Made by a program: the position numbers and the translations under genes | Shown here: piece after piece, positions 1 through 10,643 of the stretch | How the letters are laid out: the number at the start of each line of letters is the position of its first letter | How positions within the stretch are numbered: the stretch's first letter is position 1 | Notes under the pieces: model-generated | The model's input: the letters and a program-made list of their open reading frames with translations, nothing else | Databases searched by the model: none | Told to the model about the DNA's origin: nothing | Assembly (NCBI GenBank): GCA_006384855.1 | Contig: VCJN01001531.1 | Location: 1 to 64,000, forward strand | Length of the DNA stretch: 64,000 nucleotides | DNA from: Tetraselmis striata | Taxonomy: Eukaryota; Chlorophyta; Chlorodendrophyceae; Chlorodendrales; Chlorodendraceae | Reading direction: 5' to 3'

Positions 1-60
1 GTGGCTTGAAATAATACGGGCGACCCGAACCGGGTGTACCAGAGGTGTTGCGGACATTCC

Positions 61-720
61 ACGATTTCGACGATTATTACGTCGGACGCCTCAGGTTTCG
101 TAGGCGGCGTCCGGTGACGCAATTAACGAATGCATTATATGGCTTTGCGCAGCAGCAACTGACTCGTACGAATCTCGGCAAGTCATCGAACATATGCGTG
201 TGAATTGTACATGGTTCCGGATATGCTGCACCGGTATTGGCCGCGGTCACGTTGTAAACGCATTTTTCCTATTGGACAATGCAGCGGCCGTATGCGCGGT
301 TAACAAGGGCGGTTCGACGAAACCCCAAATCAACAAATTGTTGCTCGCTTACCACAAAATGTGCCGGACGTACAATCTGCACGTAGCGGCACGGCATATT
401 CCGGGTGAACACAACTATTTGGCGGACGACAAGTCCCGGTTGGGGCGGCTGGTTGATTGGGAGCAGATGCTGGCTATCTTCCGACGACTTCCTCACCGAG
501 GTCGGACCCTTCGACGTAGATGCTTGCTCCCACCCCCTCGGCCGGACCGCTTTTAAGCGGTTTTTTGGTCGGCAGTCGAATTGTGTTTTTGACATTAGTG
601 ACGGAAACGGCATGAAACGTTCGCGCTGAGCAAAGCGAATCTCGTACATTTTTGGGGGCGAGTTTCATGCGACCCCCATCACGACGCAAGCCACGTTCGT
701 AGTGCCGACGTGGTTTTCTA
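61..720 (+). pseudogene. DIRS-like retrotransposon remnant (RNase H + methyltransferase-like)
   Basis: Broken retrotransposon ORF spread over several frames. From 61 one frame reads TIITSDASGF, the first catalytic Asp segment of an RNase H, and then hits a stop. From about 194 another frame reads LDNAAAVCAVNKGGS and AARHIPGEHNYLADDKSR, the typical second half of a DIRS-type RNase H. A third frame from about 450 continues with DFLTEVGPFDVDACSHPLG, and near 680-720 with TQATFVVPTWF; both fit the Dam-like methyltransferase domain that follows RNase H in DIRS elements. The reverse transcriptase would lie left of the window, and I found no tyrosine recombinase to the right. At least two frameshifts make it a dead copy. 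The methyltransferase-like part resembles the start of the chromovirus Pol at 28.9-29.2 kb. The family call is from memory of DIRS motifs. Confidence 0.6.
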
Positions 721-1724
721 CCGTGGTGCAAACTGCTCGGCGGGGCCGCGTCGTGGGCTATTTTCGGTAGGGCAGGGCTATGTTAACGCGCCCGGACGGG
801 CAGTAGCACCTCTTCTCGTCAGGGCGACAGGAACCACAGCAACGCGTTTTTTAGCGGCCTCGCAAAGCGGGGCGTCGTACGAATATGCATTTCCCTTCTT
901 TGTTGCTGGAGGGCAGCGCCCCGCATGACGTCGACATGCTTCGCATGTTAGAGTGTTAGACAACATACATGTGGATTGTCTATTGTTGCGCGGACTATGG
1001 ATTGGCTTTGAGCGCGAGCTGCGCGGGGCAAAGCGACACCGGCGCGCCTAAATGGTTTACATGCACATCGAGCAATTGCCATATGCATCAGTTGGTCACG
1101 GTGTTGAATGGACCAGACTAGGGCAATTGGCGGTAACTTGGACGCACAGTGCATGCGGAGGTCATCTAAGGAAAATTGTGAGGCATCGCTGGCTATCTTT
1201 CAGCGGTTCTACAAGCCAGAGGTGTGACACCCCTTCCTACAACAATAGTGTTGCTGCAAACATTTTTGCGCACTGCATTTGTGACGTAAAACACCAACCT
1301 ACAACGGTGGGACCTAGCGTAGCCGCTGTCAGTGACTGGCATGGGCATCGGTCGCTGGCACGCGCCGGTTGGTCGCTAGCAAACCCATGCAGTGAGGCGG
1401 CTGCCGAATAATTGCTAAAGGTGGTAACAAAGCGGGTTGCACGCAAGCCCGGCACACGCTTATCATTCGCCTTAGTCGAATTCCGCAATATTTACGGGCG
1501 GGGATTCAATGACCTCAGCCGGTCACATGGTTTCCGCCAGCGGTTATGCCTAGTGTTTCTAAACCTAGGCTGCCCGAGGAGGGGGGCTGCATCGCAACTT
1601 GGATAAACGATCTAGCGACTACTTCGTTGACTTGTGAGCTGTGGTGACAGTGGCGGCAAAATAATGTTGTTGGAAGGGGCGGCACGGCTGCGCGCGTTGC
1701 GCGCTCTCCGCTTTACTTGCGGCG
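721..1724. other. Unassigned stretch left of the Harbinger element
   Basis: Only short ORFs with no recognisable motif. It could hold the decayed 3' part of the DIRS-like element, but no recombinase motif can be supported. Confidence 0.4.
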
Positions 1725-1727
1725 TTA

Positions 1728-1753
1728 CCCCCTTTTTAGGATGAGAAATACCT
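1728..1753 (+). repeat. Left terminal inverted repeat of Harbinger element
   Basis: 26 bp matching the complement of 6138-6163 without mismatch. The match stops at the next base (T at 1754 against G in the right end). TSD TTA at 1725-1727. Confidence 0.95.
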
Positions 1754-1925
1754 TGTTCTCGGTTGCCGCCCGGTTAAAGCCCGCGCTGCCGCTCCACGTC
1801 AGCATTCAGCAGGAGCTGCCCCAGCGGGAGTTCCCCGTATTTCAGAAGTACGGAATATTTCGCCACTCCCGGTATCCGCGCGCACGTGGACCCCGTGCGT
1901 CGCCGGCGCGTCCCAGCGCGCGGGA

Positions 1926-3527
1926 GTGGCAGCCATTTCAAACTCAAAGCTAATAAGCCAACCGCTCCTCATGATGCGCCCACTCGACTACCGCCAACAC
2001 GGCACCCCAACGCTTGCACTGCCTCTCCCCAGAATTCGAGTCGCCATGGCACCCTCGGCGAAAGATCCAGACACAGAACGTCGCATGAACCTGGCGATGT
2101 GCCTCGTGACGCTGCTCGTAGCTTCCCGCGTGGGGCTTTTGCCTTGCTGCTCGGTTTTCGGCGGTGCTGCTCTCGTCCAACAACGCAGAGACGAAGGCAA
2201 GGTCGCGCCCATCCCACAAATGGTGATAATTCCCTCGCTTATTGCCCAGTTGGGTGACAGTGAGTCTATCGCGGTTTATGGCTGCCTAGGGAAAAACTCA
2301 GTAATGTATGATTGGGCTATGAAGTTACCTTGGCGCGAGAGGGGCGTGCTCATCCCTACTGTTGGTTGGGAGAAGTCGCCGCTGTGGCATGCGTTGGTAA
2401 ACTGGCCAGACAACGAGTTTGAGAAACGCTTGCGCCTCAAGCGCATCGTCTTCGACGGCATGGTTACAAAGCTTGTGGCAGCCGGAGCTATTCGGAGCAA
2501 CGCGTGCCAGAACTCGTTCCATAGAGTGCCGGCGTCTTTCAAGGTGGCAGTCGCAATATATTATTGTGCGCACGGCGGGCCATGGTTTACTACTGGCTTT
2601 GTGGCCGGAATCAGCGACTCGTTAGCTTCAATGTACACCAAGGAAGTATGTACCGGAATAGCTGAGGTGCTTGGCCCCGAGTACATGCGCCCGCCTTCAT
2701 CAAAGGAGGAGGCGCTGCTTGTTCAGAAAGGTTTCGAGGAGCGGCGTGGCATCGCGCACATTGAAGGAGCTGTGGATGGGACTCACGTTCCGTGGCAGCC
2801 TGACACAAAGCTATTCATGGAGCATTTTCATAACTACAAGGGTTGGTACTCCATCCTGGTGGTGGCTGTCGTAAACAGTTTCTACATGTTTGTGGACGCT
2901 GATGTCGGACGCCCCGGCCGCATGTCGGACTCGACGGCGTGCCAGTTGTCAAATTTTCACCATCAAATCTCCCTTGACAGAGAGAAATGGCTGGGACCTT
3001 CTGGCGTCCTCATTAGTGATGGAGCATTCGGAGGAGCGGACTACATCCTCTCGCCTTACCCTGCGGTCAACTTGTCTGCAAAGGAACAATACTTCAATTT
3101 CTGTTTCTCTTCAACAAGGATGTATGTGGAGCAAGTCTTTGGCATGTGGAAGTCCCGTTGGCGAGTCTGCATTCGTGAGCAGCAATGCTCCCATGGCATG
3201 ATGTCCCTAATGACGTATGCTACCATGATTTTGCACAACATTTGCGTATTCCACAGGTGCACCGGTGAGTTCACAGCAGACCCTGCGGACATTGTCACAT
3301 TTATGGAGAAACATCCACTGCCACGCTGCAAAGCGTGCCAATCTGAGAACGTGATTCATTGTGTGCACAATCAGCCACCATCTCGAGTGGCTAGTGCAAA
3401 TCCAGACATGCTGAAAAGGTGCGACATTATCGCTGATAAACTCTGGGTTAATTACGTCCAAGACAGGATCCAACGCGGTTTGCCCATTGAGACTGCATTT
3501 GGTTCTCACAACATTGCGAATCAGTAA
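1926..3527 (+). CDS. Harbinger/PIF DDE transposase
   Basis: 533 codons open from 1926. Catalyses cut-and-paste movement of the surrounding element in the nucleus, in this superfamily together with a Myb-like partner protein. Visible catalytic blocks are AVDGTH (Asp about 284), LISDGAFGGADYI (Asp about 365) and RMYVEQVFGMWKSRW (Glu about 402), the DDE_Tnp_4 pattern. Upstream, the region around residues 170-270 has the helical character of the family's N-terminal part. The true start is uncertain: ATGs at residues 16, 17, 41 and 54 are also possible, and the first about 90 residues look unlike the family. It ends with TAA, followed by a GC-rich tandem repeat. No frameshift or premature stop, so the protein may be functional. 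Confidence 0.85.
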   Translation: MAAISNSKLISQPLLMMRPLDYRQHGTPTLALPLPRIRVAMAPSAKDPDTERRMNLAMCLVTLLVASRVGLLPCCSVFGGAALVQQRRDEGKVAPIPQMVIIPSLIAQLGDSESIAVYGCLGKNSVMYDWAMKLPWRERGVLIPTVGWEKSPLWHALVNWPDNEFEKRLRLKRIVFDGMVTKLVAAGAIRSNACQNSFHRVPASFKVAVAIYYCAHGGPWFTTGFVAGISDSLASMYTKEVCTGIAEVLGPEYMRPPSSKEEALLVQKGFEERRGIAHIEGAVDGTHVPWQPDTKLFMEHFHNYKGWYSILVVAVVNSFYMFVDADVGRPGRMSDSTACQLSNFHHQISLDREKWLGPSGVLISDGAFGGADYILSPYPAVNLSAKEQYFNFCFSSTRMYVEQVFGMWKSRWRVCIREQQCSHGMMSLMTYATMILHNICVFHRCTGEFTADPADIVTFMEKHPLPRCKACQSENVIHCVHNQPPSRVASANPDMLKRCDIIADKLWVNYVQDRIQRGLPIETAFGSHNIANQ

Positions 3528-3623
3528 TTTTGTAACTCACTTCCCTTTCATGAAACAAGAAATACTGTTGCGTATCGTAGCATGATGTCACACCATCCTC
3601 AGCACGTGTCTGCACACTGGTAG

Positions 3624-3845
3624 CCAGCCACCCAATTGCTTGTCAGCCTCATGCTATTACATATCCTGCGCCGCCGCCGCCGCCAAAGAAACATTGCTGC
3701 ATTGCCGCCGCATGATGGTGCGCGGCAGGCGCAGGGCAGCGGGGCCAGCATCCAATTGCTTGTCAGCCTCATGCTATTACACATCCTGCGCCGCCGCCGC
3801 CGCCGCCAAAGTAACATTGCTGCATTGCCGCCGCATGATGCCTAT
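3624..3845. repeat. Tandem duplication (about 118-bp unit) with CCG runs
   Basis: Two units share CAATTGCTTGTCAGCC, a (CCG)n run and ATTGCTGCATTGCCGCCG. The CCG run differs by one triplet between units. It lies between the convergent 3' ends of the two Harbinger genes. The ORFs crossing it are repeat artefacts. Confidence 0.85.
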
Positions 3846-3873
3846 TGAACTGTATCTGGATGGGCCGAACGTT

Positions 3874-5322
3874 TTAGCCACTTTCGTCCATCTTTTTACC
3901 AGCTAGTCCTGCAATCAGCTGGGTCATTATTGTGGCAAATGCTTGTCTATCTCTTTCTTTCTCAGCCCTATCATGTACCATCGCCTCGCGAGCGAGGGCA
4001 GCCTGACTCTCAACCATACTACGAACTGAACATGCCATCACCTCAGCGGCGTGAATGGAACGCTCCTTCACGGTCTTCATATGTTGGTGTGCGATGTCCT
4101 TCATCTCGTTCACCTTCTTAGGCCGTCCCCTCTTCTTCTCTGGCTCCTCGCCCGCCTCATCGCCATCGGCTGCTTCTGCTTGGGGAACCCGCCGCTTTAT
4201 CTTAGCCGCCAACTTGCGCGACTCCAATCTCCCTGCAATTGGTTCGTTGGTCTCCGCAGGGTCATTGCCACCCCACTCATCTGCAGCCGCAGCCACAGCC
4301 ACCGCCTCCTCATGGCCAGCTTCAGGCACCGGATCCTTGTCCAACTGGTCAGGGCGACGGCGGGCGTTCACCACAGCGCCAGCGTTTCTGACGCCACCGT
4401 GAAGCACGAATCCACCTTCGCCAAGCGGTCCCTCCAACGCTCCGGATTGAAGCAACTCGTCGAAGAATTGAGGAGCTCTTGCCGTCAGACGGTCCACCGT
4501 GTCTCTGCCATTCCCTGAGCCTCCATGGGTTCCGTCGACACGGGCGAGGGCGAGGCGGTGCTTGCGCGCTGCGCGCAGCATGTTGTCGTACTAATCACGC
4601 GGAGATTGGCGTGAGCGCGCGCTGCCCTCGCACTGCTCGTTGAAGTTCTCGCGCACGAACGTCCACACTTCGTCAATCTTCTCGGTGCGGTTCAGGATGC
4701 GTGCCATCGCTGCGTCGGCGTCATTCACGAGCCGAATCAGTAAAGCGCAGTCTGCCTGTGTGTAGCGCTCCCCCTCGGCACTGTCCTTGGGCGGCTCCTC
4801 AGGTGCTGCTGCCTTGTCAACCTTGGTCGAGCTGCCACCAGTCGCCTTGGTGGCCTTCTTGGTCGAGCTGCCACCAGTCGCCTTGGTGGCCTTCTTGGTC
4901 GAGCGCTTGGGAGCGGAAGGGCCGGCCTCTCCAGATGGCGGTGCGTCTTGCTCGTCGTCGTCCTTCCCCCAAGGCTCGTGGCGTTCTTGGTCGACGTCCG
5001 TTCCTCCGACAAAGCCGACTTGCATGTTGGTGCCAACAGCGCGGAAGGACTCCAGCCCGTGCTCTTCTTCGGCGTTGGCGCGTTCTTGGCGCGCTGCCAC
5101 CGCATGGTTTAAAACTGGCGGAGCAGCGCGACCGCCTGAGTCGTTTGCGTGGAAGGGGATGACTCCCAGGAAAGCGAGAGCACTCAGCTTCTCTCGCTCG
5201 AGCGTGGCAGCTCGAGCCTCATCGGCGGTGGGTGTGTCCCCCATAATTGCGGATATGTGATGACGATAGTCGATTCGAGGCTGAGTAAGTGCGACGAGGT
5301 GGCGAGCTGCGCGGTGTGACAT
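3874..5322 (-). pseudogene. Harbinger Myb/SANT-like partner protein with AT-hook, one in-frame TAG
   Basis: Second gene of the Harbinger element. Start chosen at the ATG at 5322 (MSHRAARHLV). The frame is open to a TAG at 4591-4593 and then continues in the same frame to TAA at 3874. Before the stop, ERYTQADCALLIRLV...DEVWTFVRENFN fits the Myb/SANT-like domain that binds element ends and assists the transposase. Two 13-residue repeats of the type TKKATKATGGSS precede it. After the stop there is an AT-hook (KKRGRPKK) and a charged helical tail. Without the TAG the product would be about 482 residues. The stop lies inside the predicted SANT-domain tail, so either the copy is broken or the stop is suppressed. 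A G12 tract (5459-5470) sits upstream of the start. Confidence 0.65.
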
Positions 5323-6137
5323 GGTGATGTTTCCCGTCGAAGCTGGTTTGAAAACCACAGCTCTGGCGACGAGAGCAGGTCGGTATGACTCGGCGAGCGA
5401 GACGCGCGTGAGGCGCACGCAATCGACCGACGACCTACGGGGCTCCAACAAGGGGGGTGGGGGGGGGGGGCTTGTAGAGAAATGGCCGTGCGACCCCCAC
5501 GGACGTCCGCTTTGTGCCACGTCAGCTTCGGACAAATGGGGCCATGTTTCTTTAACATTTCGCGGGTTGAACAGTAACCGCTCAGGTGTTAATCGGTACA
5601 CACCGGTTCCCCGGGTACTCGCTAAATGAAATAATCCTCCCGGGGTTAAGTTGTGTACAGCGGGGTCACAATCCTGAGCTGCAACTACCGAAACGAGTGC
5701 GAATAGTGATTAGTATCCGGTTGATACAGTCAAATATAACGTCATTTGATCAAAGCTCGGAGCCCACGTGACCACCCGTCTCGCCAACCCATCCCGCCCC
5801 ACCGATGCCAATCGAACACACCGGCCGGCACCATCACGCGCATACCGCGGTAGCAGCGCGCTAACGTAGGCATATGGTGGCGTTCAGGTGCCTCGTCTTG
5901 TGTGTCGCGGGCAGGGATGGGGCTGGCGGCGGGTTGATGAGGGAGGAGAGCAAGCGGTCACGTGCTAATATTGCGCACGTAGCGCTTGCCACGTCGCCAA
6001 AAAGCGTTGCCAGCTACAGCACATCTCGGATTTGAGACCCGTTTACGGTCTTCAGAAACGAGTACCTACGCGAACCGGTGTGTATAGTGCGGTGTAGCGG
6101 AAAGTACAGTGCACGGCTACCGCTACCGCTACGGCTC

Positions 6138-6163
6138 AGGTATTTCTCATCCTAAAAAGGGGG
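6138..6163 (-). repeat. Right terminal inverted repeat of Harbinger element
   Basis: Inverted copy of the left end. TSD TTA at 6164-6166. Confidence 0.95.
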
Positions 6164-6166
6164 TTA

Positions 6167-7350
6167 CAAGTGATTTAACTAATGATGGTAACGCCTTACG
6201 ACATCTGCTGCGACAGCTGAACCAGTTGCAGAAGAATTGCGCTCCAACGGGCGAACACCCGCAGGAGGGACGGGAGAGGAAGATCAAGCGACACTAGGTC
6301 AGGTTGTAGTGGGGGTCTTAGGAGCCTCGGCTATCCCACTATTATAAATAGCAAGGAGGTCTGCAAGACGATCCGGCTCAGTTCCGGCTTTTTAATCGCT
6401 CCCGCCCACCTCGCCCATTCAACAAGAGGAGTAGGAGTCATATCTAAGGCAGAAGTTATCATTCGTCAATGAAACGCGCGTGCGGGATGCGCCCACTGAA
6501 GGCACCGCGGTAAAACCGGGCCTTTCTCCGATTGTCCAGCACCCGCAGTTGACCCCAAGTTATGATTCGCAAATGAAAAGAGCGCCCGGGACGCGCAATA
6601 CGCCCTCGAACCCGCAATGCGCGTCCGCTGCGGCCTCCTCCTCCAGCCACGCATCGTCATATTTACCGTATTCAGCAGGTCGCGTCTGCCCCTGCTTTAA
6701 GGGGTGGCCGACCGCCGGCAGCTAAGCCTGAAGCCCCACGGCCAGCAGCATACCGCCGAGGTCAGGGCGCAGCCCGGAATCCCGCGCTTTCAGCCCAACG
6801 GGTCATGTGGCCGCCCATGAGCCGAACAAAGCCGCACGAGCCCCGCCGGCCTCCCGCCCCAGCGGCCAGGGCAGCCCGCAGGGCCGCAAGCGCGACGCAC
6901 CCAGCCCGCCTTCGCGCGCCGGGTGTGCTTGCCAAGAGGCTGCCGCGCCCCACGCCCGCCGTCAAGGTCCCCGGAAGCGACGCGCATGAGCTGTTCGCCG
7001 AGGAAACAAACCGGGTGCGGGAGTGTGGGTTGGGGGGGGGGGGGGGGGGGGGGGGGGGGTATGCATGCTCGGGGCGCTCGCTCGCCCTGGCGTCATGTGG
7101 TGCCTTATATTGGAGGAAACCCGCTCCTACAATGGAAGGGGGTTCGGTCGGAGGACCGAGGTCCTACAACGATTCTCAGACCGTTCATAGGCAGGAATAA
7201 AATGACATCACCGACGAATGATAACTTTGGGGCCGCGGCGACCGTCTTCCTACAGTCGGATAATCCGGAAGAATGCGTGCGTTTTCTTCATTGTAGGAGT
7301 TTCATTGACGAAGGTACCTCTGACTACGGCATTGGCTGCCCTTTTTTTTT
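6167..7350. other. Non-coding stretch with a 28-bp poly-G tract
   Basis: No ORF with a recognisable motif. GC-rich and low-complexity around 6600-7060. The track-length ORFs here are produced by biased composition. Confidence 0.5.
7032..7059 (+). repeat. Poly-G tract, 28 G
   Basis: Uninterrupted run of 28 G. One of about fifteen G or C tracts in the window. Confidence 0.95.
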
Positions 7351-7408
7351 CGCCCCCGGGACAGGACTGGCACCAGTGCAGTAGCGTCTCTACGACGGCC
7401 GTTTAGGC
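7351..7408 (+). repeat. Solo copy of a dispersed conserved motif (retrotransposon 3' end?)
   Basis: CGCCCCCGGGACAGGACTGG, then CACCAGTG, CAGCGTCTC-like sequence and ACGACGGCCGTTTA. The same motif lies just 3' of endonuclease-type retrotransposon ORFs at 33159-33227 (plus) and at 35802-35741 and 38304-38243 (minus), always in the sense orientation. This copy has no ORF next to it and may be a 5'-truncated insertion. Confidence 0.6.
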
Positions 7409-7689
7409 TGCTCTTCTATATCATCGAATGTCGATGAAGCTAGAGCCGGCGCCTCAGACGCTAAAACTACTGTGCGGGAGGGGCCACTTCGAGCAAACAC
7501 TAGTGATATTTTGTGTTGATGATTACATGAGCTAGACGCAACATTCAAGAAATCCACACAGAAATCCAGAAGGAAATCCAGAAGGAAATCCAGCTACGGG
7601 CCAACAAAGGCAGGAACCGCCATGGTAGCCTCCGACCAGGCATCGCCACCAACCAGCCGCCGCTCCACGCAGTAGGGACGCTCTCCCCA

Positions 7690-8520
7690 GCACAACATCC
7701 CGGGCCACTCCAATAGCGGCACTAGGCCGAATGTAATGTGAAGGCGCCGACAGGAAAGGAGCTTCGAAGTTGAGGTCTCGCAGCAAGGAGCGGAAGTGGG
7801 GGGGTCCAACCCAGAACGGGGCGCCACGGGCGTGCACCAGACGCAGGCCACCCAACGCCAGATGCGCCGCCAGCTCGGTCGCGTCCTTTTCCGCCAAACG
7901 TAGAACGCCTTCCCCAGCACAACATCCCGGGCCACTCCAATAGCGGCACTAGGCCGAATGTAATGTGGAGGCGCCGACAGGACAGGAAGGGAGAAAGTGC
8001 TCAACGAGTAGGGAATGCAGAGCCGACCGGGCCAGCAACGACGTAAGACGCCGGTGTCCAGCGCGCGTTGTTCCGCCCAGCGCCAGATCCGCCGCCAGCT
8101 CGGTCGCGTCCCCTTCCGCCGAACGTAGAACTCCCTTCCCAGCACAACATCCCGGGCCACTCCAATAGCGGCACTAGGCCGAATGTAATGTGGAGGCGCC
8201 GACAGGACAGGAAGGGAGAGGGTGCTCAAAGAACAGCGAACATGGACTTGACCGGACCAGCAACGACGTAAGACGCCGGTGTCCAGCGCACGTTGTTCCG
8301 CCCAGCGCCAGATCCGCCGCCAGCTCGGTCGCGTCCCCTTCCGCCGAACGTAGAACTCCCTTCCCAGCACAACATCCCGGGCCACTCCAATAGCGGTACT
8401 AGGCCGAATGTAATGTGGAGGCGCCGACAGGACAGGAAGGGAGAGGGTGCTCAAAGAACAGCGAACAGGGACTTGACCGGACCAACAACGACGTAAGACG
8501 CCGGTGTCCAGCTCACACTG
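7690..8520. repeat. Tandem repeat, 225-bp unit, about 3.7 copies
   Basis: Units beginning near 7690, 7915, 8140 and 8365 share CAACATCCCGGGCCACTCCA, AATAGCGGCACTAGG and GCCGACAGGACAGGAAGG. The period of 225 is a multiple of three and lacks stops, so the minus strand (8595-7594) reads as a 75-residue repeat protein (unit contains TGVLRRCWSGQVHVRC). The first unit is more diverged than the rest. Whether it is translated cannot be decided; homogenised repeats of this length often stay open by chance. Confidence 0.85.
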
Positions 8521-8726
8521 CTCCTCCGCGGCAGTGGCAGCACGGGCGGGGCCAAGGCAACCAAGGCGCCACCCGTGCACGATCCCCGCCCCCATCCCCA
8601 GCCGGGGGTGGAGGCGGAGGAAGGGCCCGCGATTCCGAGGGCCGAGGACGGTCGTCGGGCCCGCCCAGGCGGCGGAGGGTGGGTGGGATTAAGTGATATT
8701 TTGTGATATTAAGTGATATTTTGTGT

Positions 8727-9203
8727 TTACATCTCAATTGAGTGTGGCCCAGCCCAGAATCTAAAAAAATTCCTTATTGCGTGCCCGCGGCCCACGGGGG
8801 TCGCATGCCCGCGGGCGGTGGCCGTAGCCTTGGAATTGCTTGCGACCGTCGCCTCGGAAACTCGGCGTTCGTAGTCGCGCATCAGGTCGCCGACGACCGC
8901 CGACCCTAGGTGCTCCGCCGCGGGCTCCAAATGCTGAGCCCGCAGCACGTCCAACACAGCCTGGTGACCGTCACCGTGCACACGCTTGATTTTGTTCAAC
9001 GTTTGGAGGAAAGCTAGACGAATACGACATGCATTGTCGATGGCATTAGCGTGGTTGCGAGCACGCGCGAGATAAGGTGTGAAATCCTGGTTGGCAGCCG
9101 GAACGAAGGGCATCACCTCGTCGAGAGCCACGAAAAGAGCGGCGGTGTGAGCCCTCGAAAGACGTTTTCGACATGTACTCTTGGGCCGGCTAACGCTGGT
9201 CAA
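8727..9203 (-). CDS. Hypothetical protein, 158 aa, possibly a gag-like fragment
   Basis: Open frame ending at 8727. Helical composition in the middle (ANQDFTPYLARARNHANAID, then a leucine/alanine-rich stretch) and a basic tail. A second minus-strand ORF just upstream (9658-9230) begins TMPDGEQPVAQPTIELLQAD and could be the start of the same protein, displaced by a frameshift. The overall look (acidic helical start, basic tail) recalls retrotransposon Gag, but no zinc knuckle or capsid motif is visible, so no function is assigned. Confidence 0.3.
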   Translation of the reverse strand: MTSVSRPKSTCRKRLSRAHTAALFVALDEVMPFVPAANQDFTPYLARARNHANAIDNACRIRLAFLQTLNKIKRVHGDGHQAVLDVLRAQHLEPAAEHLGSAVVGDLMRDYERRVSEATVASNSKATATARGHATPVGRGHAIRNFFRFWAGPHSIEM

Positions 9204-9659
9204 CCTGCTTGAGGAAGTCGTTCGTCAAGTCAGTCCGTAGTGGGAACAGACCGGGCACTCGGCTGGCCGGTAGTCGAACGTCCTCGTAACCATGCGGCTA
9301 TGTTCTCTACGGTACAATACCTCTGGCACCGCAATGTACTCGTCGTCGTTGCTCGCGGATTTTCAACCGACACGAACGCCTTGCTTGGGCTAGCTCTAGC
9401 AAGTCGGGGCGCATTGTGGTTTCCATGCGGCCGCCCAATTGTCCCGCGCCGCGCTCCCCGGAGCCGGAAGCATGTGACCCGTCTCCATCGACATCCCGTC
9501 CGCGAGCCGTTCAGTGAGCCAGCGACAAAGGTAATGAGCTCCAACAGCAACGCAGACTGGGCCTGCATGTCCGCTTGAAGCAACTCAATCGTGGGCTGGG
9601 CGACGGGTTGCTCTCCATCTGGCATGGTAACGCGAGGACGTACGGCCGAGAATATCACA

Positions 9660-10643
9660 CTCGGATGGTGAGCCGAGTGCGGACTTCAGAAAACCTGTGA
9701 CCTTGTCCGCAACATGTCACGGGACAGTTATTGCTGTGTGTCAGAACACAACGAAACTGGGATGTGGCATACTCAACTGTTACAACTGCTTTTATGTCTG
9801 CAAAGAAAGGGGCACAGCGACGGGTGAACTAGTAGCATGTACCGCACCAGCAGCACATGCAGCTAGGAAGCGGTAGAAAAGGAGTACACCCAATGAACTA
9901 GATTACATCAAAACAAAAGGGTCCTGCTGGACAGTCTCGCGCCACTACAATAATACTGCTTGCATACTGCATTGGAATCCGATGCTTCGATTGGATAATA
10001 ACTGGGCGGCGTTCATTTGGGTACGCCCTTTGTGCGAAATAATGCTTCCACTCCATCCATCCTCATTCTAGCAAGCCCCTCGCCAACATGCTCAAGCGAT
10101 CAAGCACGTACCCCTGCCACAACGCTCATGGAAACTCCGCCGCGCAACGACCTATTCTGCATTTGTGGCGGCAAGTGTTGAGTGCCAATGCTTGAGCTGT
10201 GCGGTCTTGCACGATCCAGTCTTGTACCATGGCCAGTGATGATGCGCGGATGCTAGGGCCATAGATAGATAAATATCAAAGCTTGTAATGATGATGATAG
10301 TGTATTTGGAAAAATCGTCCATAACAGTCTAGGGCTTCATGTCTTGAGCGCTAGGTCTGTCAACCCGCCTGCCGTTATGAAAGTATAATTCCGCCCGAAA
10401 GGGACCTATGAGTTCTGTGGAGGGATGTATGAGTGTTGTCACGGGCCTGACGGATTCTCATCATCGTCCCACGAATAGAATGCTGCAGATGAGATACTGC
10501 GCTTCTAACGCATTTCGGGACAGACCTGCTCTAATTTCCAATTGTGTAAAGGCCACAACGCTAAGCGCGGCCACAGGTCACCACAAGTCTGGAACGCTTG
10601 ACACGTCTTGCCTTTGCAGAGGGACGCCATGAGCTGGGCTGTG
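9660..10643. other. Intergenic region downstream of the cyclase gene
   Basis: No supported gene. It presumably contains the 3' UTR and polyadenylation region of the minus-strand cyclase gene, but no signal could be singled out. Confidence 0.4.

Larger units (their letters stand above)
1728..6163. mobile_element. Complete Harbinger/PIF-type DNA transposon, 4436 bp
   Basis: The ends are perfect 26-bp terminal inverted repeats (CCCCCTTTTTAGGATGAG inward at 1728; its complement ends at 6163). Each end is flanked by TTA (1725-1727 and 6164-6166), the TWA target duplication of the Harbinger superfamily. Inside are two convergent genes, as is standard for the family: a DDE transposase on the plus strand (1926-3527) and a Myb/SANT-like, AT-hook protein on the minus strand (5322-3874). 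The transposase is open throughout; the partner gene has one in-frame TAG. Perfect ends and an intact transposase point to a fairly recent insertion. A 118-bp tandem duplication separates the two gene ends. Confidence 0.92.
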
